Below are positions 32,418 through 44,500 of a DNA stretch of 64,000 nucleotides, in pieces. Under the pieces are notes generated by a model. It made no database searches. It saw only the letters and a list, made by a program, of their open reading frames with translations, and was not told the DNA's origin. Source of the DNA: Chromera velia (Eukaryota; Sar; Chromeraceae); NCBI GenBank assembly GCA_018398765.1, contig JAHBMJ010004506.1, positions 7,501-71,500 on the forward strand. Reading direction: 5' to 3'. How positions within the stretch are numbered: position 1 is the stretch's first letter; every line of letters begins with the position of its first letter. The translations under genes and the position numbers were made by a program.

Positions 32418-32907
32418 CTCTTGAGCATTAATTTGTTCCACTTTTCAAAATCACTAGGTTTTTCTACATATTTATTCTCTAATTAATGCTACTCACAACT
32501 TTGTATACATTTCTTGGTAGGGACAGAGTGTAAAAAGAAACATAAATGTGGCGCAGCCATCATTTCCCCCCCTGCTCAGCAAAAAGGCGGCTTTTACACG
32601 AGGGACGGCACCAAAAAAGTAGCTGTTTTAGCCTGAAAACATACGGAAACGACCGGATAAATAGTCAAGATCACGAATCTGGTTATTTTTTATGAAGCTT
32701 GCATGCCTGACATCATGATCAAGCAATTGAAAAGAGACAGATCTGTATTCACATGAGACTGTAGAGAAATTGCGTGACTGCGTGCATACATGCGGTGTAA
32801 TGCCGAGATGCATAAGGCTGGTATCCGTAGCCCCTAGCACCGAATGGCACCTGACCTGAAAGACATGCCAAAGCCAAAAAAAAGTGGAACAAATTAAAGC
32901 TCAGGGG
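32418..32907. mobile_element. MITE of about 490 bp, copy B
   Basis: Homologous to copy A along its whole length, same orientation. Compared with copy A, the stretch at about 32,490-32,565 shows at least a dozen C-to-T or G-to-A changes and few others, so this copy looks selectively decayed. Confidence 0.7.
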
Positions 32908-34361
32908 ATACGGATACCAAGGCACGCCTACCTGCGATGGGCGCGCGCCCATCAGAGCTAGTTTTCATCAGGCCCCGAGGCGGAACCCTCGAGAAAATTT
33001 TACAAAGTGGGCCGTCAGCTCCCGCCGATCATGATCGGATCATCAGATAAGTTCTGACATAACCTAAGCCAATCCATCAGAAAGATGAGAGAAATTGTTC
33101 ATTAAAAAAAATTAAATTAGAAGTCAATATGCATTTTATTCAATGTATTTTTGGTACAATTCATGTCGATATCGTGTAATCCGCTTTGTCAAACACTATC
33201 AAACACATATATAGAAACACATCAATCACAATTTGATAGAATCTAGTGTTTTTGCAATTGATAATTAATTATAAATTCTTTCAAATTCAAATAGCAAGAT
33301 AAGAAAACAAAGCTGTCGATTCTGCTAATTTGTGCTAAATTAACTTTTTAAATGAAAAAAATGTACTTAACAAATTACTATATCATAAGTTTGAATATAT
33401 CTTGACGTTCAATGATTGTTTCAATACTAGAAAATAAAAAAAAAACTATCATATACGTACTTATAAAAAAGTGTTTACTTTTTAAAAAAATAGATTGAAA
33501 AGCGATTATCATATTCATCATACACATACCGTTTAATGCAGTTGCTATTTTGTGGAATGTGTCAAGATTTTTCAACCGAGGCGTTTTGACTTTGAGGCTC
33601 TAAGAGCTGGTGAAAGAGAATGCGATTTCGATCAAAACGAAAGCGTGCACATAAAATGAGACTTCCTTGGTATTTTTTCCCTTTCCCGTTCTCTGAGTGT
33701 CTGTCTCTAATCCGTCTCTCTCTGCCGGTGACTCCATCTTTACCAATCGATTCCTTTCCACCGTTTCGATTTTATCGGTTTTTTTAGTGTTGCACTCACA
33801 ATTCCACAGGAAAGAAGCGACCCAGTGGGACGCCTCGCGCTTTCCGTCATAAGGCAGGCAGGAAGGACAGAAGGAAGTAGAGGAGAAAAGAGGAATGACG
33901 CCCAAGGAAAGGTGCGATGGGCTACAAGCGCATGAGTGAATGCGATGAGCACGGTATGCGCGTACAGGCATTGTCTTTCTTACTTGGTTCCTGCCTGCCT
34001 ACACTCAGGCAGTCGGTCAGTCAAGGGAATCTTCAGACTCGCATCAGGCCGGACAGACAGCAGAGAGAGAGAGAGGGAGAGAGAGGTGAAGTAGTGGAAG
34101 AAATAAAGAAGTAGAAGAAGTGGCGAGAATAAGAAAAAAGCTTGTAGAGCCATGTGTTTACATGCGAGGAAGGAAGGATAGAAATTAAGAGAGGGGGTAC
34201 TTGAGCCAAGGCAAGCGGGAAGGCAAGCAGTTGGGAGAGGGAGAATGGATCCAACAATTTCGTATTCTCGCCCCCCTTCCGTTGCCATGCATCCGCAAAG
34301 TCTGCCTGCATCTTTCTTTGTTTCATTTAGCTCGGTCAGGCTCTGTTGCATTGTTCGTTCC
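32908..34361. other. Intergenic, AT-rich in its centre
   Basis: Begins with a GC-rich block that shares GGGCCGTCAGCTCCC with a site near 20,668, then 500 bases of AT-rich sequence with A homopolymers. From 33.6 kb it is mixed, with overlapping ORFs of no recognisable kind. No gene is supported. Confidence 0.4.
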
Positions 34362-34780
34362 TTATGCATGGACCCCCTCGGGTGCCTGGGCTTTGGGGAC
34401 CATGGAGAGTCCTGTCGGGTGTGCCCTGGCTCGGGTGCCGTCAGCAGACAGGGCCCTGATCGTGGCTCTTGTCTTCAGGTCTCTCACGGTCTCTCTGTGC
34501 TGCCACTTGAGCATGTCCATCGGTCGGGGCTCGGCACAGACCGCACAGGCCGCATTCGGACAGACGAACTCAGTTTGCTGCATCCATATCCACACAATCA
34601 GACACACATACATACCTACACGCATACATGCATACAAAATACGGAAACACACTTATGAAACGTCTCCGAAATCGAACCAATCAAGTGCTCAACCTGTTTT
34701 CAGGTCTGTTAAGGTCTCTGAAGCAAACAGACAGGAAAAACCACCCGCAGGCAGACGGTCAAACACAGACAGACAGACAG

Positions 34781-34812
<32 letters not shown>

Positions 34813-37036
34813 AAACTCACAAACACACAAACACACAAATTGTTAACACACACACACACACACACACGCACGCACGCACGCACGCACGCACGCTCACAGA
34901 CGTATGCACACAACACATACAAGCAAGCCAACATGCATACATACGCACACACAAGAAGAGAAAGAGAGAGGGNNNNNNNNNNNNNGGGGGGGGGGAGAGA
35001 GAGAAAGAGAGAGAGAGAGAGGCAGGCATACAGATTTAGAGGCAGACGTTTTGACTTTCACATCTGTTTGCTTCTTTTTCTTCCTTGACTGACGGACAGA
35101 CCCTCTGTCTACGCATCGCGTCAATCTCGGCCATCTGCTTGTCGAGTCCACTGCGCATTCTGTCCTGCAGATGTCTCTTGGACTGCAGCCACAGACAGAT
35201 CTCACATGCAAGGGAGAGATATCAATATAGAATTTTGCTTCTTTGCAAAGGGAAGAAGGGAGAAGCGCAAACGGGGATAGACGTAGTGGTAAAAGCCAGA
35301 CGCAAAGAGTCACTGGAAACTCCAATGCCACTGACGGCGAGGCAGACGGACAGATAGATAAGAGGGCAAGCAGACAAACTCTCCACCATCCATTCTGTTC
35401 AGAGAGACATCCCTAAGCAAGCTCTTTCGTGCACTACTCCAAAATAGTCCCGCGCAACTAGCCGAAGCATCCAGCAAACTCACCAACCAACCGACCGACC
35501 GACCAGATGCTCCTTCGTTGCTGCATCCTTCAGAGACTCTCCGAACTGTTTCATGGCCGCAAGCTGACGGGACTTTTCGGTGCGCTGCAATGTCAGACAG
35601 AAAGGAGCATGAAGAATTCTATCCTCCTTCCTTGTTTGCATTCGTTTTTTTCTCTTTGTGGAGAGAAACGTTTCATTTTCTTATGTATTCCATGCACGTA
35701 GAAAGCGAGAGCCGAGAGAATGAAAGAGAGAAGTACGGGTGTGATCAGAAGCCCGAGAATTGATTGGCTGTTTCTTTCAAATCTGTGCGATGGTTCATCG
35801 AGTCACCGGAATTCCGCCACCCTTGTGTTTCCCTCTTCCCCTCCATCTGTCCTGCCCCTAGAGAATCTTGGCCTTGCAGGCAAACCATCCGCTCTATGTG
35901 TGTCCTTTCGTCTCTACATGTTTTCTCAACCTAGTCCACAAAGTGTTCATTTCATCTTCTTGTGGGACCAAAGGGTATGACAAAAGAGCATTTTCCAGCA
36001 TGCAAAGTTTTGGTCTATTTGACAGTTGAATTGCATGTCACGGTTGCTCTATGCATGTACCTACCTCTCTCTGCATATCTGTCTCCCTCTGTTCCATGAC
36101 TCTCTTCCAGTCCTTGACGTACTCCCCCGCCTTCCTCCTCTTGAGCTCCCAGTCCTCCTTGTTGCCCGTGTCGAAGAAGGACCCCTTCGTCAGACGGTCA
36201 CGCAGAGCCTGGTCTCTCCGCATGTCGTCCAGCTCTCTCATCTGAGACCTCAGCGCGTTCCCGTAGGAGGTCTGGTTGGCCTTCACCTGACTCGTCGAGG
36301 GGTGGTCAAACTCCCCCACCTGGAGGGAGGTCGAGTACAGAGCTGCATTCGTGCGTCTGCACGCACAGACAGACACAAGCACACCCGTAGATGCACCAGT
36401 ATGCACACGGACTCACATAATACAGATACATAATACCCGGAGGCATGTATGCGCGCGCGCACACACACACACACAGAGAGAGAGAGAAGCCAAGAGAACA
36501 CAACACGAGACACAGGTCTGTGCTAGGGATGCCGCACCAGACGTCAAACGAATGCCTGCCGGGTGAGCACACCAACCGCTAGATTCAACACTGCAGGGTG
36601 ATGATTTCACCCGATTCCCCCCCGAAGTTGTTTGGCACCGCGGTACAGTTTGCACTTAATTGTCTGCATGCGCTAGCCAGAGCATCTGCAGGTCTCCGCG
36701 ACCACAAAGAAAGACACCCCCCTCCCACACACGCACACAAACCTGGCAGTCTCTCTGAATGTCTCCAGATCTCTCAACTGCTGGCTGAGCTCCTCTCTGT
36801 ACTTGTGTTTCTTCGCTTGGAGGTCCTGAGAGGGTGGGGAAGGGAAGAGAGGTTGAGAGGGTCAGGGAGGGGTCGGAGAGAAAAAGGAAGACCAGAATCA
36901 AAGAGTGAGCGAACATGTCATCATACTCTGAAAGTTGCAGTCGGAGAGAAGCAAAAACAGCCCGGCCCGGTCTACGTGTGATCAAAGAGGTCATATCTTT
37001 CACACATGTCCTCAGTCAATAGTCAGTCTGTCAGAT

Positions 37037-37126
<90 letters not shown>

Positions 37127-37926
37127 TTATATATATGTATGTATGTATGCATGCTCACTTACGCACTGATTCACTTACGCACATACACAGTCAGTCAATC
37201 GGCCAATCAGCAAAATAGTCAACCCCCAGGGTGTCGGGCAGACAAAAGGCCACTCCAAGGGATACACCGAGAGAGGCCTCGCACACTGGCTCTCTTATTT
37301 GTACACAATCATACTCTCATAGACTTCTCAGCTCACGACCGGGACCCTCCTTGTGCTCGTTTTGCCGGCGAGTCAGTCAGTCAGTCAGTCAGTCAGTCAG
37401 TCAGCCACGGATTGCAATCTACGTGTAATGACCACTCACGCAGTGACAGATCACATCCACCCAGCGACTTCTGCACGTATATGGAGCTTCACGTCGATGA
37501 AACCAACAAAGAAAGGCTGACCATGGCTGCAGCCACTGCAGCTGCCTCATCGGGTCCGTCTGTTTTGGCCTTGAACCTCTCGGAGGCTCTCATGGTGGCG
37601 AGCATGCGCTCGTTCTCCGCGATCTGGTTCCTCAGGTCTGACGCCAGTTTCTTCTTCTGAGCGTTCTGCTCGTGAATGAAGGACTCAGGAGGACGCACCA
37701 TCTCGGCACCGATGAGGAGACCAGTCAGCCCGGGGCTGCAGTTTGCGTTTCTGGCCGTGCGAGCGAGATGCTCATTCTGGGTCATCTGCTGCATCAGCTG
37801 ATTTCTGTATGTGCTCTGCTTGTGCAGTTTGTTATCGACATCCATACAATTGTCACAGATGAAGTCGGACTTCGTCGAGTCCTTTGAGGCCCTAGAGCCC
37901 GCAACCGAGGGGGCCTTCTCGGACAT
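34362..37926 (-). CDS. Coiled-coil protein with Cys-x2-Cys ends, possibly cytoskeletal or ciliary
   Basis: Six phase-consistent exons: 37926-37522, 36825-36743, 36356-36065, 35584-35504, 35182-35102 and 34577-34362, giving 385 residues. The N-terminus carries ICDNC and the C-terminus CPNAACAVCAEP, both possible zinc or metal sites. Between them is a helical, highly charged body in which a motif of the form aromatic/basic-x3-L-x2-Q-M/L recurs (YRNQLMQQM, KYREELSQQL, SYGNALRSQM). This arrangement of CxxC plus YxxxLxxQ repeats recalls CCDC81-like and other axonemal or basal-body proteins; that assignment is an inference. The fourth and fifth exons are both exactly 81 nt. An additional small exon between 34.6 and 35.1 kb cannot be excluded because the region includes a sequence gap. 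Confidence 0.6.
34775..35020. repeat. CA/CAGA microsatellite with assembly gap
   Basis: CAGA, CA and CGCA repeats, 13 N at 34,973-34,985, poly-G, then GA repeats, all within an intron of the coiled-coil gene. Confidence 0.9.
37041..37145. repeat. (CT)n(CA)n(AT)n microsatellite
   Basis: Three successive dinucleotide tracts in the first intron of the coiled-coil gene; a CAGT run follows at 37,371-37,403. Confidence 0.95.
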
Positions 37927-38596
37927 CTCGACTTCTTTTCTCTCTACCTACCGGCTGGCTTCCTTCCTTGTCAAAGTATCCTTCCGCTTGTGCGTTTTCA
38001 ATCGATCTTCCCTGATTAATGGGCGCCTTTTGTCAGTCACAGACAGAGAATGTGCGCAATCTGCTTTGTCAAACGTGAGTGAATGCGGCATAGTCAGTCA
38101 ATTGTATAAGCAGAGTCACTTTGATCAGAATATAAGGTGCATTAAAGGCCAACACGCGATCGGCGCATGCATGCATGCACGCGCGGCCGCGCAAAATTTA
38201 AAAAAAACAAAAAGACGCTCACATATCTGTATGCGCGCGCGTGCCTATCAGTTCTGCTGCATGGAACAAAAAAACGCGCAGTGAATTTTCTATATGCATG
38301 CACGCATATATATATGGAGCATGCATGCACAAATTTAAAGGTTATTTAAAGCATCCGTTCCAATGCATGCATGGTTAATTCTTCGAGGGAAATGCTTTCT
38401 GTCCATTTTTCTTGCTCTCTTCTGAATGGGAACTACGTGGTCAAAGTCACCCTGGGTGACCCAGAGAGACGGGTGGTAAAGTGACGTGTTGTGAAGCCGA
38501 AAACCTCGAAGCAGAATTCTGGCGAGACGGCATGCCATCATGATTTCACGCAGTCGACGAAATTAGTTCTCCATTACTCCGAAGTTGACCGCTCGG
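37927..38596. other. Divergent intergenic region between two gene starts
   Basis: About 670 bases separate the minus-strand coiled-coil gene start from the plus-strand kinase start, so promoters of both are expected here. GCATGCATGCA-type motifs recur (38,164-38,180, 38,295-38,330); no TATA box can be assigned. Confidence 0.4.
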
Positions 38597-40619
38597 ATGC
38601 CGGTGGCTGTCTCACTCGCTGTCTTGGTGTGTCTCTTTAGCACCCCAGGGGCCGCAATGGTCAGTTTGCAGGCACATATATATATGTATATGCGCACAGA
38701 TACCGGAACGTGCGCATTTGTAAGCAAGTGTCACTGAGTGTGTTCGCATCTCTCCGAGTTTTTGTATCTATTTATCTCTGTGTCCCTCTCTATCTGTACG
38801 TGTGTGGAGGATGGGGGGGTATCCCGCTTATCCGTCTATCTGTCATCCTGTTTGCCCGCAGAATTTGCGGACTGGGAGTCTTCACGGAGAATACCTCAGA
38901 CACGAAGAGGTGTGTGAGTTGCGAAGCCGATAGTTTTGAACACCTTTGAGTGTGGTGCTCTGCCTTCCCTACAAGCTAGTAAATACACACCGAACACTTT
39001 ATTGCAGTCGTTTTATTTCCTTCCCTTCCCTTCCCTTCCATTCTCTTGACAGACAGAAACACTACATGTTCTTTCTTCTGCTTCCTTTCCTTCTCTGGAC
39101 TCATACTATACGGTTTCTTTCCCTCCTCTTCTTCAGACAGACAGACAGACAGATAGACAGACAGACAGATAGACAGACAGACAGACAGACAGACAGGCAG
39201 ACAGACAGGCAGGCAGGCAGGCAGGCAGACAGACAGACAGGCAGGCAGGCAGGCAGGCAGGCAGACAGAATGAAAGAGAAAGAAAGAGAGATGAACAGGC
39301 CCGAGGGAACTCAGTGTCATTGCATAATTAAGTAAGGTGGAGAACTTGAGGATCGCCAGTGAAAAGGTGCAGTAGGAGAAGATACAAATTCGATTTCGAC
39401 GTTAACTAACGATTTTGAATTAATCTTGCCACAGCCCTGTTGCAGGCTTGGGAGGGATACAAAGAAGGGTGCTTGTGGGAAAACGTGAACAGCCCGACGG
39501 ATCTTCCAGCCGAAGCTGAATCCGAGAAGGAAAAGTGCGACAGAGACCTTCAGGTTGGTCTTCGCAAACAATTCCTATCGCTCCCAGCTTCCCGTCTCTG
39601 TATTGTTCTGTCCGCGTTTTGTTTCGCTTCATACAAGTAATTTGGTGACCCTTTGTCTGCTTGCTCTCTCAAGCGCTTTCCCAATATGCTTGCTATGGCA
39701 TTCTCTCTCTCCCTCTCTGTCTCTCTTAGATCGTATCCTGCATAAGGAGCCGGGCATCCCCCCATTGTCTCGCCTCTTCATTTCGCTCTTCTTCCTTCGT
39801 TTGTTTATCCTGCCTTTCTTTCAGGTTCTGACCTCTCTCGGAAAGGGCGCATACGGATCTGCTGACCTGGTGCTGAACAAAACCGGAATTGCCAAACACA
39901 GGGACAAGGAGACTGGAGTGGTGTCGCACCTGCCTCCTGGAGGCAAGTATGTGTTGAAGAAGTTTGAAGAAAAACGGGTCTGGGACTATTTCGATAAAAA
40001 AGAGTCAGAGCCCACTCGCACGGAGCCCTGCATGCAGCAGTACGTGTTTGAGAACATCGGCATGGCCCCTCAGGTCTTCGCGTCTTGGAAGTGCGGGGAG
40101 CCCGCTATGGGGTTTCTGCTCATGCAGCGAATGGGGAGGCGGTTGATGGATCTTTCCGAACTCCTAAATGCGGAGACGCTGGTCGATCCAGCGTCTGGGA
40201 AAGAGATCAAGAGAGAGGACGTAACGAGAGAGGTCACCAAAGCATTTCTCGGAGGTCTTGAAGCGTTGTATTCGTTGGGGTGCATGCACCAGGACCTCCA
40301 TGATGAGAATATCATGTTCGATCTCGACGGCCGGTTGCGGTTTGTTGATTTTGGCCTTGCCCACTGTGAGAAGCCTGGGACAAAGTCGGAGACCGGAATG
40401 AAAAAATACATTACGTACGAGAGCATGTCTTTGGTTCGGTTGAAAGAGCTCGACGCTGAAGAAGTGGAAGCACAAAAGAATCATGATTTTGGTACTTTCA
40501 AAATATTGAACACTTGGAAGAGTCCGCTTTCATTCTGGAACGCTGAAATCTCAAGTAAAGGGAATGTGAAACTGTTGGACTGGCTTCGAGGAAAGGAACT
40601 TGGCGTTGAAGGGAGTTAA
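38597..40619 (+). CDS. Secreted or lumenal small protein kinase
   Basis: Four exons, all phase 0: 38597-38659, 38862-38909, 39446-39553 and 39825-40619, giving 337 residues. Exon 1 codes a signal peptide (MPVAVSLAVLVCLFSTPGAA). The kinase-like domain is in exon 4. It has a glycine loop LGKGAYGSADLVL, a lysine in KYVLKKF, a catalytic loop MHQDLHDENIMF (H-x-D-L-H-x2-N) and the metal-binding VDFGLA. The domain is short (about 264 residues) and lacks an obvious APE motif and large C-lobe, so it fits a divergent or atypical kinase. With Lys, catalytic Asp, Asn and DFG Asp all present it should be active. By analogy with apicomplexan rhoptry kinases it may act in a secretory organelle or outside the cell, but membership of that family is not shown. 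Exons 1 and 2 are small, and their inclusion rests on phase and splice sites (GTCAGT donor, CGCAG acceptor). Confidence 0.7.
39136..39268. repeat. (CAGA)n/(CAGG)n microsatellite
   Basis: Tetranucleotide repeat in the second intron of the kinase gene. Confidence 0.95.
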
Positions 40620-41514
40620 GAGAGCATCACTTCGGGGATTGAGGAATGAGTTGAACATGGAGAACAGCGCTCTCATAGATCGTCTCGGCAAAGAGAAATA
40701 AAGAAAAAAAACAAAGTATGAGACAACAAAAGAGCCCCAGAGATTTCGATAAATTTAGAAGATAAAACGTCAATCCCAATGAATTGTTTTATTTATGATT
40801 TGACCATGAATAGAAGAAAAGCTAAAAAGTTCATGCAGCAGAGCAGACTTTCAAACTAACGCTGAAATTTCTGTCTGTAATAAGTTCAAATTGTTTTAAT
40901 TACTAAAGGAATCTTTAAGAAAATGTATGAAAAAACTTATTTGACTTAATGATTATCCGAGGTTTTGAAACTAAGAGGAAGGGAATGTACTAACACTAAT
41001 TTAGTATTTTTAGTAAATTAGATTGGTGTAACAATAACCTTGAATGTTAAACAGTTAAATTGAAGTAGATCATATCTAAAACAATAATGAAAACCGTTGC
41101 CTAAACGGCTATTACCTAGGCTATTACGCCGGCTAAGCCGATGAATTTAGTTCATTCCTACCGGCCATTTTAAAAAGAGATTTGGTCTAAAATTCGGTTT
41201 AAATTCGATGTCTTTGTATTTCACAGACGGGACTGGAGACGGGGATTTATAAATTTTTAGAAAGTAAAATAAAAAATAATTTTAAGCAAATGAGATAATT
41301 ATAACAAACATTATATGCAGATATCAAATCGTTGTCGATAACATGCATGGTGATACGGAAAAAAGCCACACAAATTTTTAAAGCGTTTTGACTAAATCAG
41401 AACCAATATTTTTCTTTATCGTAATATTTTAAAAACTTTTTTAAAGTATGGTTTTTTACAAATATGTACAAAAAATGCGTGCAACCTGTTGCTGTACACA
41501 TGAGCAGCCATTCA
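40620..41514. other. AT-rich convergent intergenic region
   Basis: Lies between the 3' ends of the kinase gene and the large minus-strand gene. AT-rich; an AATAAA-like signal (GAAATAAAGAAA) is at about 40,694. No gene is seen. Confidence 0.5.
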
Positions 41515-44500
41515 TCATTTCTTCTTCTTATTCTTTTCTCTCCTCTTTTTCCTTTCGAACATGGAATCCACCACTTTCACTGCTAATTCCCAGTCACGGT
41601 GATCTTCTGGTGAAGTTGGTCGGCTTTTCAAGGGCGTGACTTCAGAGACGTCTGAGTCGTCGCCCTCGGTGTCCGAGCCGTCAGATTCCCCTTCAGAGCC
41701 TGTATGGAGAATCCTTTCTCCCCTTTTGCCCATTCTTTCCTCTACGTCCTCGTTCTGGCCAAAAGGGCGGGACTCAGGGGAACTCTGGGCGAGGGGCCGG
41801 AAGTCTGACAGATCGCTTCGCAGGCCGAGAACCGTAGTTTCATGGACCTGCATCGCCGAAGCTGTGGGGTTGGCTGTGTCTCCTTCGGCCCACCCCCCTC
41901 TCTCCCTCGTGCTATCGTCTTTAGTGCGCGTGTTTCTTTCCATTGATGAGTTGCTGGCTCTTCCTGTCCCTTCAACTGATTCGAGGGGTACTTCTGATGT
42001 CCTTCCACCTGCCTGTGTCACACGCTCCTGTGTCCCTGTGTCCTCAAGCCGATCGCTTTCGTCTGACGAACTCGAGCGCGAGAATTTCCCGAGTTCGCGA
42101 GTGGGACTGCAAATACAGATACAAGGAATCGTTGATGCAAATACGATAAGTATGCACAGCACAGTGCACAGGCAGGAATAGGAGCCGCTAGCTAGATGCA
42201 ATACGTTCGGTGGGAACATTTTCCGTTTTACACTGTCTCAAGAGGCTTCGTTTCATTGAAATTCACCCACCCACCCACCCCTCTTCAGCTTGCATGCTCC
42301 GAGAACTTACTCAAGAGGTGCGCTCAGAGGAGCGTCCGTGGTCCCAACTTTCACTGCAGGAAAAAAAAACAGACAGACGGAGATAGATCGATGTGTCATT
42401 GCATTTTTTTCGTTCATTTTGACGTCACAACAAGAAAGTTGCGAGACGTAGTTCCCTGACAAAATACATACGGCCGGACAAACAGTCAGTCAGTCATACA
42501 GGCAGGCGGGCTGTCCTTTCAGTGGCCTTTGCAAACGATAAGGGAACTTATTACCCCATGCACAGAGTCAGACACTGTCAGGCACCCACCTGCGTTCCGA
42601 TACTTCGGGGACCCCCCCTCATTTCTGCCGTCTCCCGCAAAGAAGGCAGGTGGAAGGTTCTGGATCAGAAGGGGGCTCGTCTCAGACTCCGTCTCATCAT
42701 GCGATCCTCCAGTCTCCACCTCCTCCTCATTTTCCTTTTGCCCCCCCCTCTGCTCTTCTTCCTCTCCCCCCGCCCTGCAGCTCTCGTCATCAACGCCCCC
42801 TCCAGCCTGCTGAAGAACCCTCCGTGCGAGCCCTCCAGGAGGTACCTCCCTCAAACGTCTGCCCTGCTTGGAGAGAGGGAGCCAGCACTCGACTGCTCTC
42901 CCGTGGATGGATTCGACCTGCATGTGTGCAGGAACAATTATGTGAATCAATGCGGCGGCATCATACAACCATGAAAGTGACACCAGTCAGCCCGCCAAAA
43001 ACAAAAAGGATGACAAAGAACACAGGAAGTCGAAACAAGCAGACAGGCACGCGTGAATGAATACATACACACGCATGAACAAGCATGCATTCGAGGGAGC
43101 CCATGCACACACAACGGACGGACCTCAAATTCTGGATCTCCGCACAGGTGAGGTACCCCAAAATGGTCTGACAGGGGAAGTTCCACAAACCCAAAGTCAC
43201 AGAACAACAGATGTTCTCCTTCAGTCTCGCTCCCGTGTCCTCCAGTCGGGGAGACTTCTTTCTGAGTATCTGTCCTTCTCGGCCTCTGCCACGCTGTTCC
43301 AGCAGGAGGTGTGCTTGGTTGTCTCCCGCAACTGGGGATGTGTACCCCCTCGATGATCCTGCAAAGCAATTGGAGAACACATGCAGACAAAGGATCGATT
43401 GAGGAACTGGAAACATTCCAGCACAACCAAAACAAGCAGGACATGCATTTCTATGATAGAACTATTTTGGGGGGGCTGTGACTGCAAGCCGGTTGCGTAG
43501 CTCCTTTCAGACGTATGTGTCAATCTATTTCCGCATCCTTTTGTCGGTCCCTTCATGTTTCGTCTTTTCCATCTACACGAGTGCATTTTCGGTTTCTCCC
43601 CTCACATCTGCCTATCCCTAAAACCTTCGTCTTGTTCGTTCCATCCATCCTACAGCAATGGAGCATTCTTTTTGCAGCTGTTTACACACCCGTCATTTCC
43701 CTTGAAAGAATTCAGTGAGGTCAAGTGTACGAAGAGAAGGGATGTGAGTCTCTTGTCTAGCTTCCTGACTCACCGATTTCTGTGCCGCACGCCTCTCTCC
43801 TTTGCCTGAGATCTCGCGCTCGTGAGGTCAATTTGGACTGCTTCTTGCGATTTCCCCACGGCTTCTTGCACACGTAGGTCAGACTTCTGGGACCCCAGAG
43901 CCCCCGAAAAAGAGCCCCTACTCCCGCTGTTGTCCTTCTTGCTGGACAGTCTGCTTGGAGGAGACGGGGCACGGCCCGGGAAACCTGAGAAGGGAGGCGT
44001 ACTGGCGGGCCGGGCCACCTCGATCTGCAGGTAGCGTAGCCACCTGACCATCAGTCCCATGCCCGCTCGGTCCAGAAGTCTCCTCTTTGCACCCATGAAG
44101 CAGAAGTAATGCTGCACATCAGAAGAAGAGGAAGAAAAAAAAAAATCAACACTCGATGCAAAGACAGAAGAGAATATGACGAGTCGAGAGACAAAAGACT
44201 GAAGCATCCAGGGTCGCCTAGCTTCTTGCTGTCTGAAGCTTTTCCGTCTCAAGCGCCTTCATTCAACATTTTTGATTGAGGTATATGTTCCCGAGTGAGA
44301 TTGAAGAACAAGAAGAACAAGGAAGAGAAGAACGGGAAGGCGGGAAACAGAGGCAGAGGATACTGCAAAACCTGCAGTTGTATAGACAGATAAACTAGTG
44401 CTTGCATGGATCTGCCTTATTCCTTGATCACCCTTCCCTTATTTCTCGACAGCCAGCTCGACGATCGTTGACTCACTCACCCAGAGGACCACCACCGGAT

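Noticed and set aside
37371-39268. CRISPR-like arrays at the CAGT and CAGA/CAGG repeats
   Set aside because: The repeats are contiguous short tandem units without spacers, in introns of eukaryotic genes.
42961-43416. Membrane-like reading (NICCSVTLGLWNFPCQTILG) in exon 43358-43124
   Set aside because: This frame needs an incoming phase 1 and gives an outgoing phase 2, which fit neither neighbour; the phase 2-to-0 frame fits both.
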